From the IMG/VR virus record IMGVR_UViG_3300024350_000235, positions 1 to 64,000 of that record: a DNA stretch of 64,000 nucleotides. One strand, given 5' to 3'. This DNA is from a virus. This document shows positions 56,204 to 63,996 of this stretch, in pieces. Made by a program: the position numbers and the translations under genes. Numbering within the stretch: position 1 is the first letter of the stretch; the number at the start of each line of letters is the position of its first letter. The notes beneath the pieces are model-generated. The model was not told where the DNA came from. It searched no databases and saw nothing but the letters and a program-made list of their open reading frames with translations.

Positions 56204-56779
56204 ATGAAAAACGAACTAGATAACTATCTCTGTCAGACTTATCCCAAGATTTTTGCGGATAGACACAAGCCCATGACTGAGACTTGTATGTGCTGGGGAT
56301 TTGAATGCGGTGACGGTTGGTTCAATATCCTCAACCATCTGTGTTCTAACATACAGCATCATATCGATTGGTCCATTAAAAACAATCAGTGGGATCAAGA
56401 TTGGAATGATGCTGTACACGCAGGACTAGCTGGTAATCTAGAACCTCTAGAAAAGCGATTTGGATCGTTTGTTAATGCTGATGAACGTATCCAAGAAGCA
56501 CTAGAAAATGGTGTCCGTACAGTCAGGCCAGTTATTCCTCAAGTAATAGCACAGCAGGTCAAAGAAAAGTTTGGTACTTTGCGTTTCTATTATCAAGGAG
56601 GCGACGACTACATCAACGGGTTAGTTGCTATGGCCGAAAGCCTAAGCGGTAATACCTGCGAAACTTGCGGCAAGCCAGGACACAGGACTAGTGGTGGTTG
56701 GATCAAGACTGCGTGTGTAGAACACGGTGGTAAAGATCTAACCGAAGAAGACTATCTTAAACAAGGTTTCGAAGGATGA
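56204..56779 (+). CDS. Hypothetical protein with Cys motifs, 191 aa
   Basis: ATG 56204 (M-K-N-E-L-D-N-Y-L-C) lies 29 bases after the -10 box. W-G-F-E-C-G-D-G-W near 28, K-F-G-T-L-R-F-Y-Y near 125, and a C-E-T-C-G-K-P-G-H-R segment near 155, the first half of a zinc site, are seen. From memory, similar proteins occur in marine phages. Function unknown. Confidence 0.65.
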   Translation: MKNELDNYLCQTYPKIFADRHKPMTETCMCWGFECGDGWFNILNHLCSNIQHHIDWSIKNNQWDQDWNDAVHAGLAGNLEPLEKRFGSFVNADERIQEALENGVRTVRPVIPQVIAQQVKEKFGTLRFYYQGGDDYINGLVAMAESLSGNTCETCGKPGHRTSGGWIKTACVEHGGKDLTEEDYLKQGFEG

Positions 56780-57576
56780 AAATAAAATTAGTATCAGATC
56801 TACATCTTGAGTTTTCCGATATAAACATCAAGAACGACAACGACTACGATGTGCTCATCCTAGGCGGCGATATCCTTGTGGCTGAATATCTCAAGAGAGA
56901 AAACGGAGAGCGAGGCAAACGTTTTCATGATTTCCTCAAGCGTGTGAGCTTTCAGTTTCCGCACGTAGTCTATGTTGCCGGTAACCACGAGTTTTACAAT
57001 GGCAAGTTTTATGACTGCCTTGATATATTAGAAAGTCTTAAAGACCTTTATCCTAACATCTACTTCTTGGAAAATGGTGCTAGGACTATAGGCGATGTGA
57101 CTTTCATCGGCTGTACTCTTTGGACAGATATGAACAAGGCTGATCCACTTACACTGTTACATGTCAGCCAAATGATGAATGACTTTAGAGCTATCCGTAA
57201 TGACAAGGCCGGATATCGTCCTTGGTCTACGGAGGACGCAGTAAGACGTCATAGACTCAGTCTTGAGTACATCAGCGCAGTGGTAGCCGAAAAGCATGAT
57301 CAAAAGTTCGTAGTGGTCGGACATCATAGTCCTAGCCATCAGAGCATACATCCACAGTATCATTACGATCAGATCATGAACGGTGGATACCACAGCAACT
57401 TAGATGAGTTTATCTTAGATAGACCGCAGATTAAACTTTGGACACATGGTCATACCCATCATCCTTTCGATTATATGATCGGTGAGACTCGTATAGTATG
57501 TAACCCACGTGGCTATGAAGATGGCCACTACAGCGAGAACACAGGATGGGATCCAAATATAGTAATCGAAGTCTAG
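56776..57576 (+). CDS. Calcineurin-type metallophosphoesterase, 266 aa
   Basis: V-S-D-L-H-L-E at the start, then L-G-G-D-I-L, A-G-N-H-E-F-Y, V-G-H-H-S-P-S and T-H-G-H-T-H-H provide every metal ligand in order. Different from the PlcP-like enzyme upstream; similar phage and bacterial proteins are simply metallophosphatases. Overlaps the preceding gene by ATGA. Confidence 0.87.
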   Translation: MKIKLVSDLHLEFSDINIKNDNDYDVLILGGDILVAEYLKRENGERGKRFHDFLKRVSFQFPHVVYVAGNHEFYNGKFYDCLDILESLKDLYPNIYFLENGARTIGDVTFIGCTLWTDMNKADPLTLLHVSQMMNDFRAIRNDKAGYRPWSTEDAVRRHRLSLEYISAVVAEKHDQKFVVVGHHSPSHQSIHPQYHYDQIMNGGYHSNLDEFILDRPQIKLWTHGHTHHPFDYMIGETRIVCNPRGYEDGHYSENTGWDPNIVIEV

Positions 57577-57608
57577 AAGATCAGATAGTCGAATCTCTAG
57601 GAAACGAA

Positions 57609-57821
57609 ATGCGGAAAGAGATTGACTTTGAAGTCATGACTGGTCTCTTACAGGAACTAGGATGGCGCAAAGTCGTTCTCTCTCCCATGACGCACGAAAA
57701 AGGCGAAGCTATCGATCGTTGGGTCAAAGACAACTGTAAAGACCGTGTACACACTATGGGTTTGGTTTGGGTTTTCGAAAACGACAAAGAAGCCAATTGG
57801 TTTACTCTAAAATGGGCGTAA
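57609..57821 (+). CDS. LKWA-family small protein, copy 1, 70 aa
   Basis: ATG 57609 has AGGAAA 7 bases upstream; an earlier in-frame ATG (57546) overlaps the metallophosphoesterase. W-V-K-D-N-C-K then W-V-F-E-N-D-K-E-A-N-W-F-T-L-K-W-A at the C-terminus defines a family with four further copies nearby. Each copy is ~70-130 aa with this end. Function unknown. Confidence 0.68.
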   Translation: MRKEIDFEVMTGLLQELGWRKVVLSPMTHEKGEAIDRWVKDNCKDRVHTMGLVWVFENDKEANWFTLKWA

Positions 57822-58211
57822 ATGAAAATACATCCTTGGCAAATAGATATGCTTGATAAAATGACAAAATACAAAGGGCGCGGCATGGTACAGGTAACTG
57901 GTAGACAGATCGGTAAAAGCATGGTATCGGCATTAAACGCTGTCTTTCGTGATGTCTATTATCCACAGCTTACAGATATAGTGTTATCTGAAGGTAAAGT
58001 CTACGGTGCTAGATACTATACCGCACAGCCTATAGGCGGCAACTGGCACGAAATGACCGCATGGTGTTTAGAACATTTTGGTTCTTCTGGAAGCAACATG
58101 TGGGGAGAAGATAAGGCTCCCGAACCTGCTGAACGTTGGTATATGAATAATCGCAAGTTTTGGTTCCGCGATGAAATGGATCGTATGATTTTTGTGTTGA
58201 AGTGGAGATAA
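57822..58211 (+). CDS. P-loop fragment fused to an LKWA-type domain, 129 aa
   Basis: Residues 1-42 read H-P-W-Q-I-D-M-L-D-K-M then V-T-G-R-Q-I-G-K-S-M, resembling the start of a terminase-like ATPase with the Walker A G-R-Q-x-G-K-S; no Walker B follows. The remainder (W-H-E-M-T-A-W-C-L-E-H; F-W-F-R-D-E-M-D-R-M-I-F-V-L-K-W-R) belongs to the neighbouring LKWA family. Looks like a gene fusion. Confidence 0.65.
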   Translation: MKIHPWQIDMLDKMTKYKGRGMVQVTGRQIGKSMVSALNAVFRDVYYPQLTDIVLSEGKVYGARYYTAQPIGGNWHEMTAWCLEHFGSSGSNMWGEDKAPEPAERWYMNNRKFWFRDEMDRMIFVLKWR

Positions 58212-58212
58212 C

Positions 58213-58494
58213 ATGAAAAAGAAAAGGCTATTGACAGATAGAGAAGGACAGTATCAATTGCCTTTTGGAATGATCGGATTATCTTGGTCGCGAACACGAG
58301 AACATCCTATCACTTTAGAATGCCAGGCTCTTTACGAAAACGGTGCCGTGACTATGACTGGACTTAGAGAAGAAACATTTGTAGAAATAGCCAACTGGTG
58401 TTCAGAACACAACTGCGGTAAACGCATGGCTTGGAACCAATTTCAATTCAAAAGTGAAAAACAAGTAACTATGTTTTTGTTAAAATGGGCGTAA
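58213..58494 (+). CDS. LKWA-family small protein, copy 3, 93 aa
   Basis: Starts one base after the previous stop. Contains W-C-S-E-H-N-C-G-K-R-M-A-W and ends F-Q-F-K-S-E-K-Q-V-T-M-F-L-L-K-W-A. The N-terminus (L-L-T-D-R-E-G-Q-Y-Q-L) differs from the other copies, consistent with N-terminal diversification. Confidence 0.68.
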   Translation: MKKKRLLTDREGQYQLPFGMIGLSWSRTREHPITLECQALYENGAVTMTGLREETFVEIANWCSEHNCGKRMAWNQFQFKSEKQVTMFLLKWA

Positions 58495-58736
58495 AAGTAG
58501 CTGACATCAGATCTATACTATCTACACGATCTCGCGCCACGTTTCCTTATAGGATTAATTTTGATACTGTGGGTTACGAAACTTTGCCGAAGATGAACAA
58601 GTGGTGCGAAGAACAGTGTAAAGGATTATGGAGAGCTCAATCAGTACATGCTCTTTACTGGCAGTTTGAAAATGATCACGATGCTACTATGTTTATGTTA
58701 AAATGGGCCAATGCTGAAGGGAACAAAATAAAATGA
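58485..58736 (+). CDS. LKWA-family small protein, copy 4, 83 aa
   Basis: Overlaps copy 3 by ten bases. Shares M-N-K-W-C-E-E-Q-C-K-G and Y-W-Q-F-E-N-D-H-D-A-T-M-F-M-L-K-W-A, then an extra A-N-A-E-G-N-K tail. Start may be ATG 58485. Overlaps the nucleotidase by ATGA. Confidence 0.68.
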   Translation: MGVKVADIRSILSTRSRATFPYRINFDTVGYETLPKMNKWCEEQCKGLWRAQSVHALYWQFENDHDATMFMLKWANAEGNKIK

Positions 58737-59224
58737 ATATCTATGTCGACATGGACGATGTTGTAGCCGATTGGTTTGGCTATGCTAGAGAATATCTTAA
58801 CGAACCTTTGTTCAAGGACGGAGACATACTGCCAGACGCTACTTGGCAAAAGCTCAAAGATGATCAACGCATGTATAGCAAACTACCAGTCAAGGAAGGA
58901 GCATACCAATTGATCAATTGGTTAACTGCTTATGCTACAGAACATGCCTGTGGTCTATACTTCTTAACTGCTATCCCCAAAGGCAACGACATGCCTTGGG
59001 CGCCAACTGACAAAATATTTTGGGCTAACAAATATTTTCCACAAGTGCCTGTATTCTTGGGACCATACAGTTTCGACAAATGGGTTCGCTGCCAACCCGG
59101 AGATATCTTGATCGACGATCGCAAATCTAACTGTGAAGATTGGAAACGTGCCGGAGGCAGGGCACACATGTATAGATCTTGGGAAGAATGTAAGCCATGG
59201 CTGGAAGAGACCCTTGGGGTGTAA
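58733..59224 (+). CDS. HAD-type 5'-nucleotidase (NT5C/deoxyribonucleotidase-like)
   Basis: Y-V-D-M-D-D-V-V-A-D-W near residue 4 is the D-x-D-x-V motif of NT5C nucleotidases, with a downstream F-L-T-A (Thr) and the I-D-D-R-K acidic loop near 127. It dephosphorylates (d)NMPs, fitting the nucleotide theme. Sits inside the LKWA gene row. Confidence 0.8.
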   Translation: MNIYVDMDDVVADWFGYAREYLNEPLFKDGDILPDATWQKLKDDQRMYSKLPVKEGAYQLINWLTAYATEHACGLYFLTAIPKGNDMPWAPTDKIFWANKYFPQVPVFLGPYSFDKWVRCQPGDILIDDRKSNCEDWKRAGGRAHMYRSWEECKPWLEETLGV

Positions 59225-59577
59225 GCGATAGGATGATCAACCATTGGCTACACGAATCGTGGTGTAGCCAAGATCCTGGCAGGATTCGATATCCTGTGAT
59301 AAACAACTATATGCTTATAGATGACAAACTGTACGAAGTAAAAGAAATCACAGTACATGAGTTTACCATGGGCGATGTAGAAGATCCTGATCTATATGCT
59401 GCCGAACCTTTATACAATTGGCAAAAAAGTGAACAAGGGCAATGGGTAATGAAAAATGCTCTCGAAACCCCCAGTTGGTACAGGATGACGGACCATGTAG
59501 CATTTGGATACAAGTATGCCATACGTGCTAAATTCATAGGTCCAAAAATCACTGAGTGGTATCTTAAATTCAAATGA
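59197..59577 (+). CDS. Hypothetical protein, 126 aa
   Basis: Overlaps the nucleotidase end by 28 bases; ATG 59233 is an alternative start. Aromatic-rich, with Y-M-L-I-D-D-K-L-Y-E-V-K-E-I and T-E-W-Y-L-K-F-K. Two strong hairpins (GGCTACAC/GTGTAGCC and CAGGA/TCCTG) lie inside the coding region. No recognised family. Confidence 0.58.
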   Translation: MAGRDPWGVSDRMINHWLHESWCSQDPGRIRYPVINNYMLIDDKLYEVKEITVHEFTMGDVEDPDLYAAEPLYNWQKSEQGQWVMKNALETPSWYRMTDHVAFGYKYAIRAKFIGPKITEWYLKFK

Positions 59578-59807
59578 AAGTAGTTGCCTATGGTCAACTT
59601 AATCTTTTAGACGATCAACGACTGATGTCGTTGCTCGATACATATCATCCAATAAAGTCTTTCGATGATCAATTTCCAGAAAAATTAGTTTGGTGTTTGG
59701 AACACTGTAATAGCAAATTTAGAGATATCAAAGATGAAAATTATCGAATTTGGTATTTCCAAAATGAGCATGATGCTACTATGTTTGCTATGCGATGGGC
59801 TTCTTGA
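59574..59807 (+). CDS. LKWA-family small protein, copy 5, 77 aa
   Basis: Overlaps the upstream gene by ATGA. Has L-V-W-C-L-E-H-C-N-S-K-F and Y-F-Q-N-E-H-D-A-T-M-F-A-M-R-W-A-S. Best match to copy 4 at the C-terminus (H-D-A-T-M-F). The promoter for the next unit starts within its last codons. Confidence 0.68.
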   Translation: MKVVAYGQLNLLDDQRLMSLLDTYHPIKSFDDQFPEKLVWCLEHCNSKFRDIKDENYRIWYFQNEHDATMFAMRWAS

Positions 59808-59832
59808 CTTTTCAATTTAGCTGTGCTATAAT
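59804..59832 (+). promoter_or_regulatory. Near-consensus host-type promoter
   Basis: TTGACT, 17-bp spacer, TATAAT; then AAAGGAG and ATG 59856. Confidence 0.85.
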
Positions 59833-59855
59833 ATAGAACACTTAAAGGAGTCTAT

Positions 59856-60257
59856 ATGAAAATCGGTTTCAGTCTCGGTCGTTGTGTTCGTGACATCGTC
59901 GAAGGATATCTGTCTGTGGATGATGTAGCATTTATCATAGCGGCTACAGCTATCGATGATGAAAAGCATCTAGTAGGTGTTATCAAAAATTATATGGGGC
60001 GCCCCGGATATCTATACGGGCTTGACGAAGAAATCTGTTTAGATGTAGCACATCAGTTATGGTATGCTAATAAGATCCTACAGCCTCGCAAGCAAGGTAT
60101 TATGCGACACATGCAACCTGAAAACGCAATTTGGGTAGACATGTATCCTACACAACTAAGTGAAAACGAATCTGTCAAGAAAGCCTGGGACGCTTATCGT
60201 TTCATGTTACACATGACAGAAAATGTTGATAACGAAGCTATGGAGGCATTCCAATAG
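59856..60257 (+). CDS. Hypothetical protein, 133 aa
   Basis: AAAGGAG seven bases before the ATG. Begins M-K-I-G-F-S-L-G-R-C-V-R-D-I-V-E-G and contains V-A-F-I-I-A-A-T-A-I. From memory, such M-K-x-x-F-S-x-G-R-C-V-R-D-I proteins occur in T4-like marine phages. Stop TAG is followed by TGA one codon later. Confidence 0.65.
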   Translation: MKIGFSLGRCVRDIVEGYLSVDDVAFIIAATAIDDEKHLVGVIKNYMGRPGYLYGLDEEICLDVAHQLWYANKILQPRKQGIMRHMQPENAIWVDMYPTQLSENESVKKAWDAYRFMLHMTENVDNEAMEAFQ

Positions 60258-60514
60258 TGAAAGATAAATTACGAGAATTGTTAAAACATCTCAAACCTTC
60301 AAATCTAGATAAAGAAACTTTGCCCGTAGTGGTCATAGTTCTTGTCTGCGCAGGAATATTGTTGTTTAGCGATCTTGGTAAAGGCAGTACCAGAGTCTAT
60401 GATTGTCGCCTAGCTGAAATCAGTCCAGACTTTCCACCAAAGGTCAGAGATGAGTGCCGCAAGCGTAGAATGGAATACCAAAAAAACAGTAACGAAAACG
60501 CACAAGGAATCTAA
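60257..60514 (+). CDS. Small membrane protein, 85 aa
   Basis: GTG start overlapping the previous TAG by one base. One membrane helix (V-V-V-I-V-L-V-C-A-G-I-L-L-F) then a soluble domain with two Cys (V-Y-D-C-R-L-A-E-I-S; D-E-C-R-K-R). I recall similar T4-like phage proteins of unknown role. Confidence 0.65.
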   Translation: MKDKLRELLKHLKPSNLDKETLPVVVIVLVCAGILLFSDLGKGSTRVYDCRLAEISPDFPPKVRDECRKRRMEYQKNSNENAQGI

Positions 60515-60515
60515 T

Positions 60516-60773
60516 ATGTTTTTTAAAAGAAACCGAAAGGAAAATGTAATGACGTCAAATTCACAGCCTCCGACAAAAGAAACCCGAGAAGAATACTTTA
60601 GAGTAGGCGCCACTACAGATGGACGTACCACTTTGACGTTGACAGATGGTACTACCAGCATGACGCTGACTATGAACCAACTAGCTTGTGAGCAGATGAT
60701 TCGTATGATTAGAGCTACGTATGTCGAAGAGCAAAAAAATGAAGTAACCGAGGAAGCAAAGGAAGAAGCATGA
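60516..60773 (+). CDS. Small soluble phage protein, 85 aa
   Basis: ATG 60516 follows AAGGA by 8 bases; ATG 60549 (AAGGAAAA upstream) is also possible. Beta-rich core (T-T-L-T-L-T-D-G-T-T-S-M-T-L) then an acidic helix (E-E-Q-K-N-E-V-T-E-E). Overlaps the next gene by ATGA. Unknown. Confidence 0.62.
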   Translation: MFFKRNRKENVMTSNSQPPTKETREEYFRVGATTDGRTTLTLTDGTTSMTLTMNQLACEQMIRMIRATYVEEQKNEVTEEAKEEA

Positions 60774-61306
60774 TCACCCTCAAGCAATGGTTGGAAGTCT
60801 GTGACTATCGCATCACTGAAGGTAGCGATTACCAATGGCAATGTTTTGGCCCTACAGCCTATCGTCTAGATAGCTGGAACGGTGACCACGACGGACATAC
60901 AGTCACTATCTTGTTTGATACTGCTACACAAGAAGTCTATCAAGTGGAAGCATTTGACTACAAGCGTGAACGTGCTTATCGTATGACCAATCCAGAATAC
61001 CTCGAAGCGTTTGAAGCCGAATGTAAACAACGTGCCGTTATCGACGAAGCATGGGAACGCGACGACGGTACACCGGTCAAGTTCACCGATCTTGATGTTG
61101 AAGAAGATTGGATCGAAAAAGCCGTTGCTATCGTTAACGAAGAAGATTACGACACCCGAGTACAGGTGCCAGTTAACTTCACAGATGAAGAATTGCTTAC
61201 TTATATGAAGATGGCTCATGAACGCGACATGACTTTTAACGAGTTTGTCGAACACGCACTCAAGTCAGCTATAGAGGCACATGATGAACTTACAGCAGAT
61301 AATTGA
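60770..61306 (+). CDS. Hypothetical protein with ribbon-helix-helix-like C-terminus, 178 aa
   Basis: An N-terminal alpha/beta domain (S-D-Y-Q-W-Q-C-F-G; L-F-D-T-A-T-Q-E-V-Y) precedes V-N-F-T-D-E-E-L-L-T-Y-M-K-M-A-H then T-F-N-E-F-V-E-H-A-L, which looks like the strand-helix-helix of CopG-type DNA-binding domains. A phage transcription regulator is possible. Confidence 0.65.
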   Translation: MITLKQWLEVCDYRITEGSDYQWQCFGPTAYRLDSWNGDHDGHTVTILFDTATQEVYQVEAFDYKRERAYRMTNPEYLEAFEAECKQRAVIDEAWERDDGTPVKFTDLDVEEDWIEKAVAIVNEEDYDTRVQVPVNFTDEELLTYMKMAHERDMTFNEFVEHALKSAIEAHDELTADN

Positions 61307-61448
61307 TTCTATAGCATCTCTAAACGATCAAGAATTGCTCGAGTTAGCTGAGGGTCTATTTAAATATGATCCTGTATTGGCAAGTGATCTAGAATTCTTG
61401 ATACATGTCTGCCAAATGGACGAAACTTTTTCTAAGGAAGATTTATGA
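61281..61448 (+). CDS. Small acidic protein, 55 aa
   Basis: ATG at 61281 or 61284 with GAGG upstream, overlapping the previous gene by 26 bases and the next by ATGA. Helical and Leu/Asp/Glu-rich (L-Q-Q-I-I-D-S-I-A-S-L; L-L-E-L-A-E-G-L). Coupling at both ends supports it. Unknown. Confidence 0.6.
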   Translation: MMNLQQIIDSIASLNDQELLELAEGLFKYDPVLASDLEFLIHVCQMDETFSKEDL

Positions 61449-62197
61449 TAGTTGTTTTCGGCAAAGGTATAGTAGGTCAAGCCACAGGTCTTGTTTTTAA
61501 CAAGGAAGTGTCTTATATAGATCCAGCATTTGGTTTATCTATCGATGATCTTAAACCATATAAACATGCTGTGATCACTGTGCCTACACCTGCGGCCGAA
61601 CATGGACTAGATCATTCTGGTATAGTTAGATGTATCGACGAACTTAAACAAAAAGGGTTTGGTGGTATTGTGATCATACGTTCTACCTGCCAAACTGAGT
61701 TTCTTGCCAACATAAGCGATCATTATCATTCTGTCGTTTATTGGCCAGAATTCTTACGTGAAGAAAATTACAAATATGAAGCCATCCATCCTAGTATCGT
61801 TGTGTTAGGTGGATCCAATCATATGTGTCAGTCTGTTGAATCTCTGCTTAAAGAATATCAACATGGTACACGATCTAAATGGCATCTGACAGATATCGTA
61901 ACTGCCAGTATCATAAAGCTAGGTTTGAACACAGCATTAGCAGCCAAAATAACCATGTTCAACAGCTTATATTCCATAGCAGAAAAAAATGAAGCAAATT
62001 GGAATGTAATACACGATGCTATCTGCGAAGATTGGCGTATCGGTTTTGGGCAAAGCGAAGTACCTGGGCCAGATGGCAAAGTCGGGTTCGGGGGTAAATG
62101 TCTACCAAAAGATGTAGCTACTATGGCTAATATGGATGTGGACAACGTTTACCTTCAATCGATAATGTCGTATAATAAACTACTAAGGGATGAGTGA
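61445..62197 (+). CDS. UDP-glucose dehydrogenase-like protein, truncated, 250 aa
   Basis: V-F-G-K-G-I-V-G-Q-A-T-G is the NAD-binding Gly motif; T-V-P-T-P and S-T-C follow. G-F-G-G-K-C-L-P-K-D carries the catalytic Cys. Family members run 390-450 aa with a C-terminal UDP-binding domain, absent here. It may act with a reduced or altered substrate, or on UDP-sugars of the host surface. Overlaps neighbours by ATGA. Confidence 0.78.
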   Translation: MIVVFGKGIVGQATGLVFNKEVSYIDPAFGLSIDDLKPYKHAVITVPTPAAEHGLDHSGIVRCIDELKQKGFGGIVIIRSTCQTEFLANISDHYHSVVYWPEFLREENYKYEAIHPSIVVLGGSNHMCQSVESLLKEYQHGTRSKWHLTDIVTASIIKLGLNTALAAKITMFNSLYSIAEKNEANWNVIHDAICEDWRIGFGQSEVPGPDGKVGFGGKCLPKDVATMANMDVDNVYLQSIMSYNKLLRDE

Positions 62198-62562
62198 CTG
62201 AAATGATAACAGACGAAGTTATAGTAATTTTGGCGTTGTTAGCTATCAAGCACTTTTTGATAGATTTTGTTTTCCAAACTAACGAACAGGTAAAACAAAA
62301 AGGTGTATATGGTAATCTAGTGGGTATCACACATAGTTTCCAACACGGAGTTGGTACTATTATAGTTTTCCTGATCTATCTGAACTTTTGGTTTTCTCTA
62401 ATCTTTGCTATTTTTGACAGTCTTATACATTATCATATAGATTGGATTAAATCTAAATTCGGTGAAAAGGATATCACCAAAAAATCTTTTTGGATTTGGT
62501 TCGGCGGTGATCAACTTTTACACTGGATGACTTACATTTGGTTTATATGGATCTTACTCTAG
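62194..62562 (+). CDS. DUF3307 membrane protein, 122 aa
   Basis: K-H-F-L-I-D-F-V-F-Q-T near residue 18, H-S-F-Q-H-G near 48, H-Y-H-I-D-W-I-K near 80 and G-G-D-Q-L-L-H-W near 104 match DUF3307, with four membrane helices. Family function unknown; also found in other large phages. Confidence 0.77.
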   Translation: MTEMITDEVIVILALLAIKHFLIDFVFQTNEQVKQKGVYGNLVGITHSFQHGVGTIIVFLIYLNFWFSLIFAIFDSLIHYHIDWIKSKFGEKDITKKSFWIWFGGDQLLHWMTYIWFIWILL

Positions 62563-62583
62563 GCTAAGTAATACAAATACTAT

Positions 62584-63156
62584 ATGGAGCCAAGGTTGAA
62601 AAAATTCCACGAGTTCAACGCAGAAGATCGCATTGACCTCAAACTATTAGAGAATTCGATGTATTTCCTCACGGGCGAAATCGATGAAGAAACTATCACA
62701 CCCGCTATCAAATGGATCACTTACGAGAATCTCGAATCTAAAGACAAGGTTCTGACCCTTTATATAAATTCTACGGGTGGTGATCTGTATCAAGCATTTG
62801 CTCTAATAGATGTCATGCGCTCTAGTCCACATACGATTAGAACCGTCGCTATAGGTTGCGCCATGAGCGCAGCTTTCTTGATTTTTACCAGCGGTGATAG
62901 AGGACAGAGATACGTGTCCAAAAATGCCAGTTTGATGTGTCATCAATTCACTGAAACTATGGATGCTAAATATCATGACCTTAAAGCCACTATGAGAGAA
63001 AATGATTTGTGTAATGACAAGATGCTAAACATTTTGAAAGAAGCTACAGGATTAGCACCTAGCGTGATAAAGAAGAAACTTCTAGCAGCCAGTGATGTAT
63101 ATCTCACAGTTGAAGAAGCAATTGGATTGAATATCGCAGATCATCTGTTGTCATAA
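62584..63156 (+). CDS. clpP: ClpP-like serine protease
   Basis: 190 aa, standard ClpP size. Catalytic triad visible: Ser95 in G-C-A-M-S-A-A, His120 in M-C-H-Q-F and Asp171 in [17 protein letters not shown] near 61 forms the oxyanion strand. The N-terminal loops are shorter than those that dock ClpX/ClpA, so partnering is uncertain. ATG 62584 or TTG 62596 starts it. Overlaps infA by one base. Confidence 0.9.
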   Translation: MEPRLKKFHEFNAEDRIDLKLLENSMYFLTGEIDEETITPAIKWITYENLESKDKVLTLYINSTGGDLYQAFALIDVMRSSPHTIRTVAIGCAMSAAFLIFTSGDRGQRYVSKNASLMCHQFTETMDAKYHDLKATMRENDLCNDKMLNILKEATGLAPSVIKKKLLAASDVYLTVEEAIGLNIADHLLS

Positions 63157-63371
63157 TGGCTAAGCAAGATCTTATTACTGCCGAGGGGAAGGTCGTTGAC
63201 GTTCTTCCGAATACGATGTTTAAGGTTCAGCTAAATGAGGGACCGAATATTATCGCTCATTTGAGCGGTAAGATGAGACAGAATAACATAAAGGTGTTAT
63301 TGGGCGATGAAGTCAAAATAGAGCTTAGTGTATATGACCTCTCTAAAGGACGCATTATTTACAGAAAGTGA
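63156..63371 (+). CDS. infA: Translation initiation factor IF-1
   Basis: 71 aa, the size of bacterial IF-1. [20 protein letters not shown], then [18 protein letters not shown] and a D-L-S-K-G-R-I end match the OB fold. A phage IF-1 would bind the 30S A-site and could bias initiation. Adjacent to clpP and part of the translation set in this window. Confidence 0.95.
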   Translation: MAKQDLITAEGKVVDVLPNTMFKVQLNEGPNIIAHLSGKMRQNNIKVLLGDEVKIELSVYDLSKGRIIYRK

Positions 63372-63996
63372 TATCATTGATCCCTTTTGGGTGATACGAT
63401 ATCTCGAAAATCATGTTCCTCTAGAAAAGATCAGTGCTAAATCTCTGATACAGATCATACGCAGAATGAAGCGCCGCCATATGGTAGGCATCAAAGTAAC
63501 TTATCGTAGAGTGTCAGGATTAAAGGATTGTTTTACCATACACGGATTCTACGAAAAAACTCATAAGAAATCTATAGAGCTACAGGTCTGCTGTTCTAGC
63601 GAAAAGAAAAAATTCAATCTCACAGAAAAACTACACAGGCTGTTGATCAACGAAATAGCCGATGCTCTGTGTCACGAGAGCATACATAGATATCAATTTC
63701 AATTTAAAGACTATCAAGAAAGCTGTATACACAACGGCACTGAAGAACAGATCTATTACAGCGATAAAGATGAAATGTTCTGTTTCGCTGTAAACATAGC
63801 TCACAATCTTTATAGGCAATACGGAATAGAGTCATTAAGACAGTTACAACATCTTACCGAAGCTGTTAAGTTTGATCCTTATCTAGCAGACTACTATAGC
63901 CTGTTTTCACACACTAAGATTTTTAATAAGGTAATTAAAATGGTATACCTTAACATTCTCGCCATAGACAGAGGAGAGATATGTCATAGACCATGA
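63334..63996 (+). CDS. HExxH putative metallopeptidase-like protein, 220 aa
   Basis: ATG 63334 overlaps infA; a GTG lies two codons earlier. [18 protein letters not shown] near residue 110 gives the HExxH zinc motif, and a basic N-terminus (R-R-M-K-R-R-H) precedes it. A third ligand is not evident. Could be a protease or a metal-bound structural protein. Ends at 63996. Confidence 0.6.
   Translation: MTSLKDALFTESDIIDPFWVIRYLENHVPLEKISAKSLIQIIRRMKRRHMVGIKVTYRRVSGLKDCFTIHGFYEKTHKKSIELQVCCSSEKKKFNLTEKLHRLLINEIADALCHESIHRYQFQFKDYQESCIHNGTEEQIYYSDKDEMFCFAVNIAHNLYRQYGIESLRQLQHLTEAVKFDPYLADYYSLFSHTKIFNKVIKMVYLNILAIDRGEICHRP

Noticed and set aside
59237-59300. tRNA-like pair of hairpins (GGCTACAC/GTGTAGCC and a T-arm-like CAGGA-TTCGATA-TCCTG)
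   Set aside because: No acceptor stem can be formed around it, no CCA follows, and it lies inside a coding gene.
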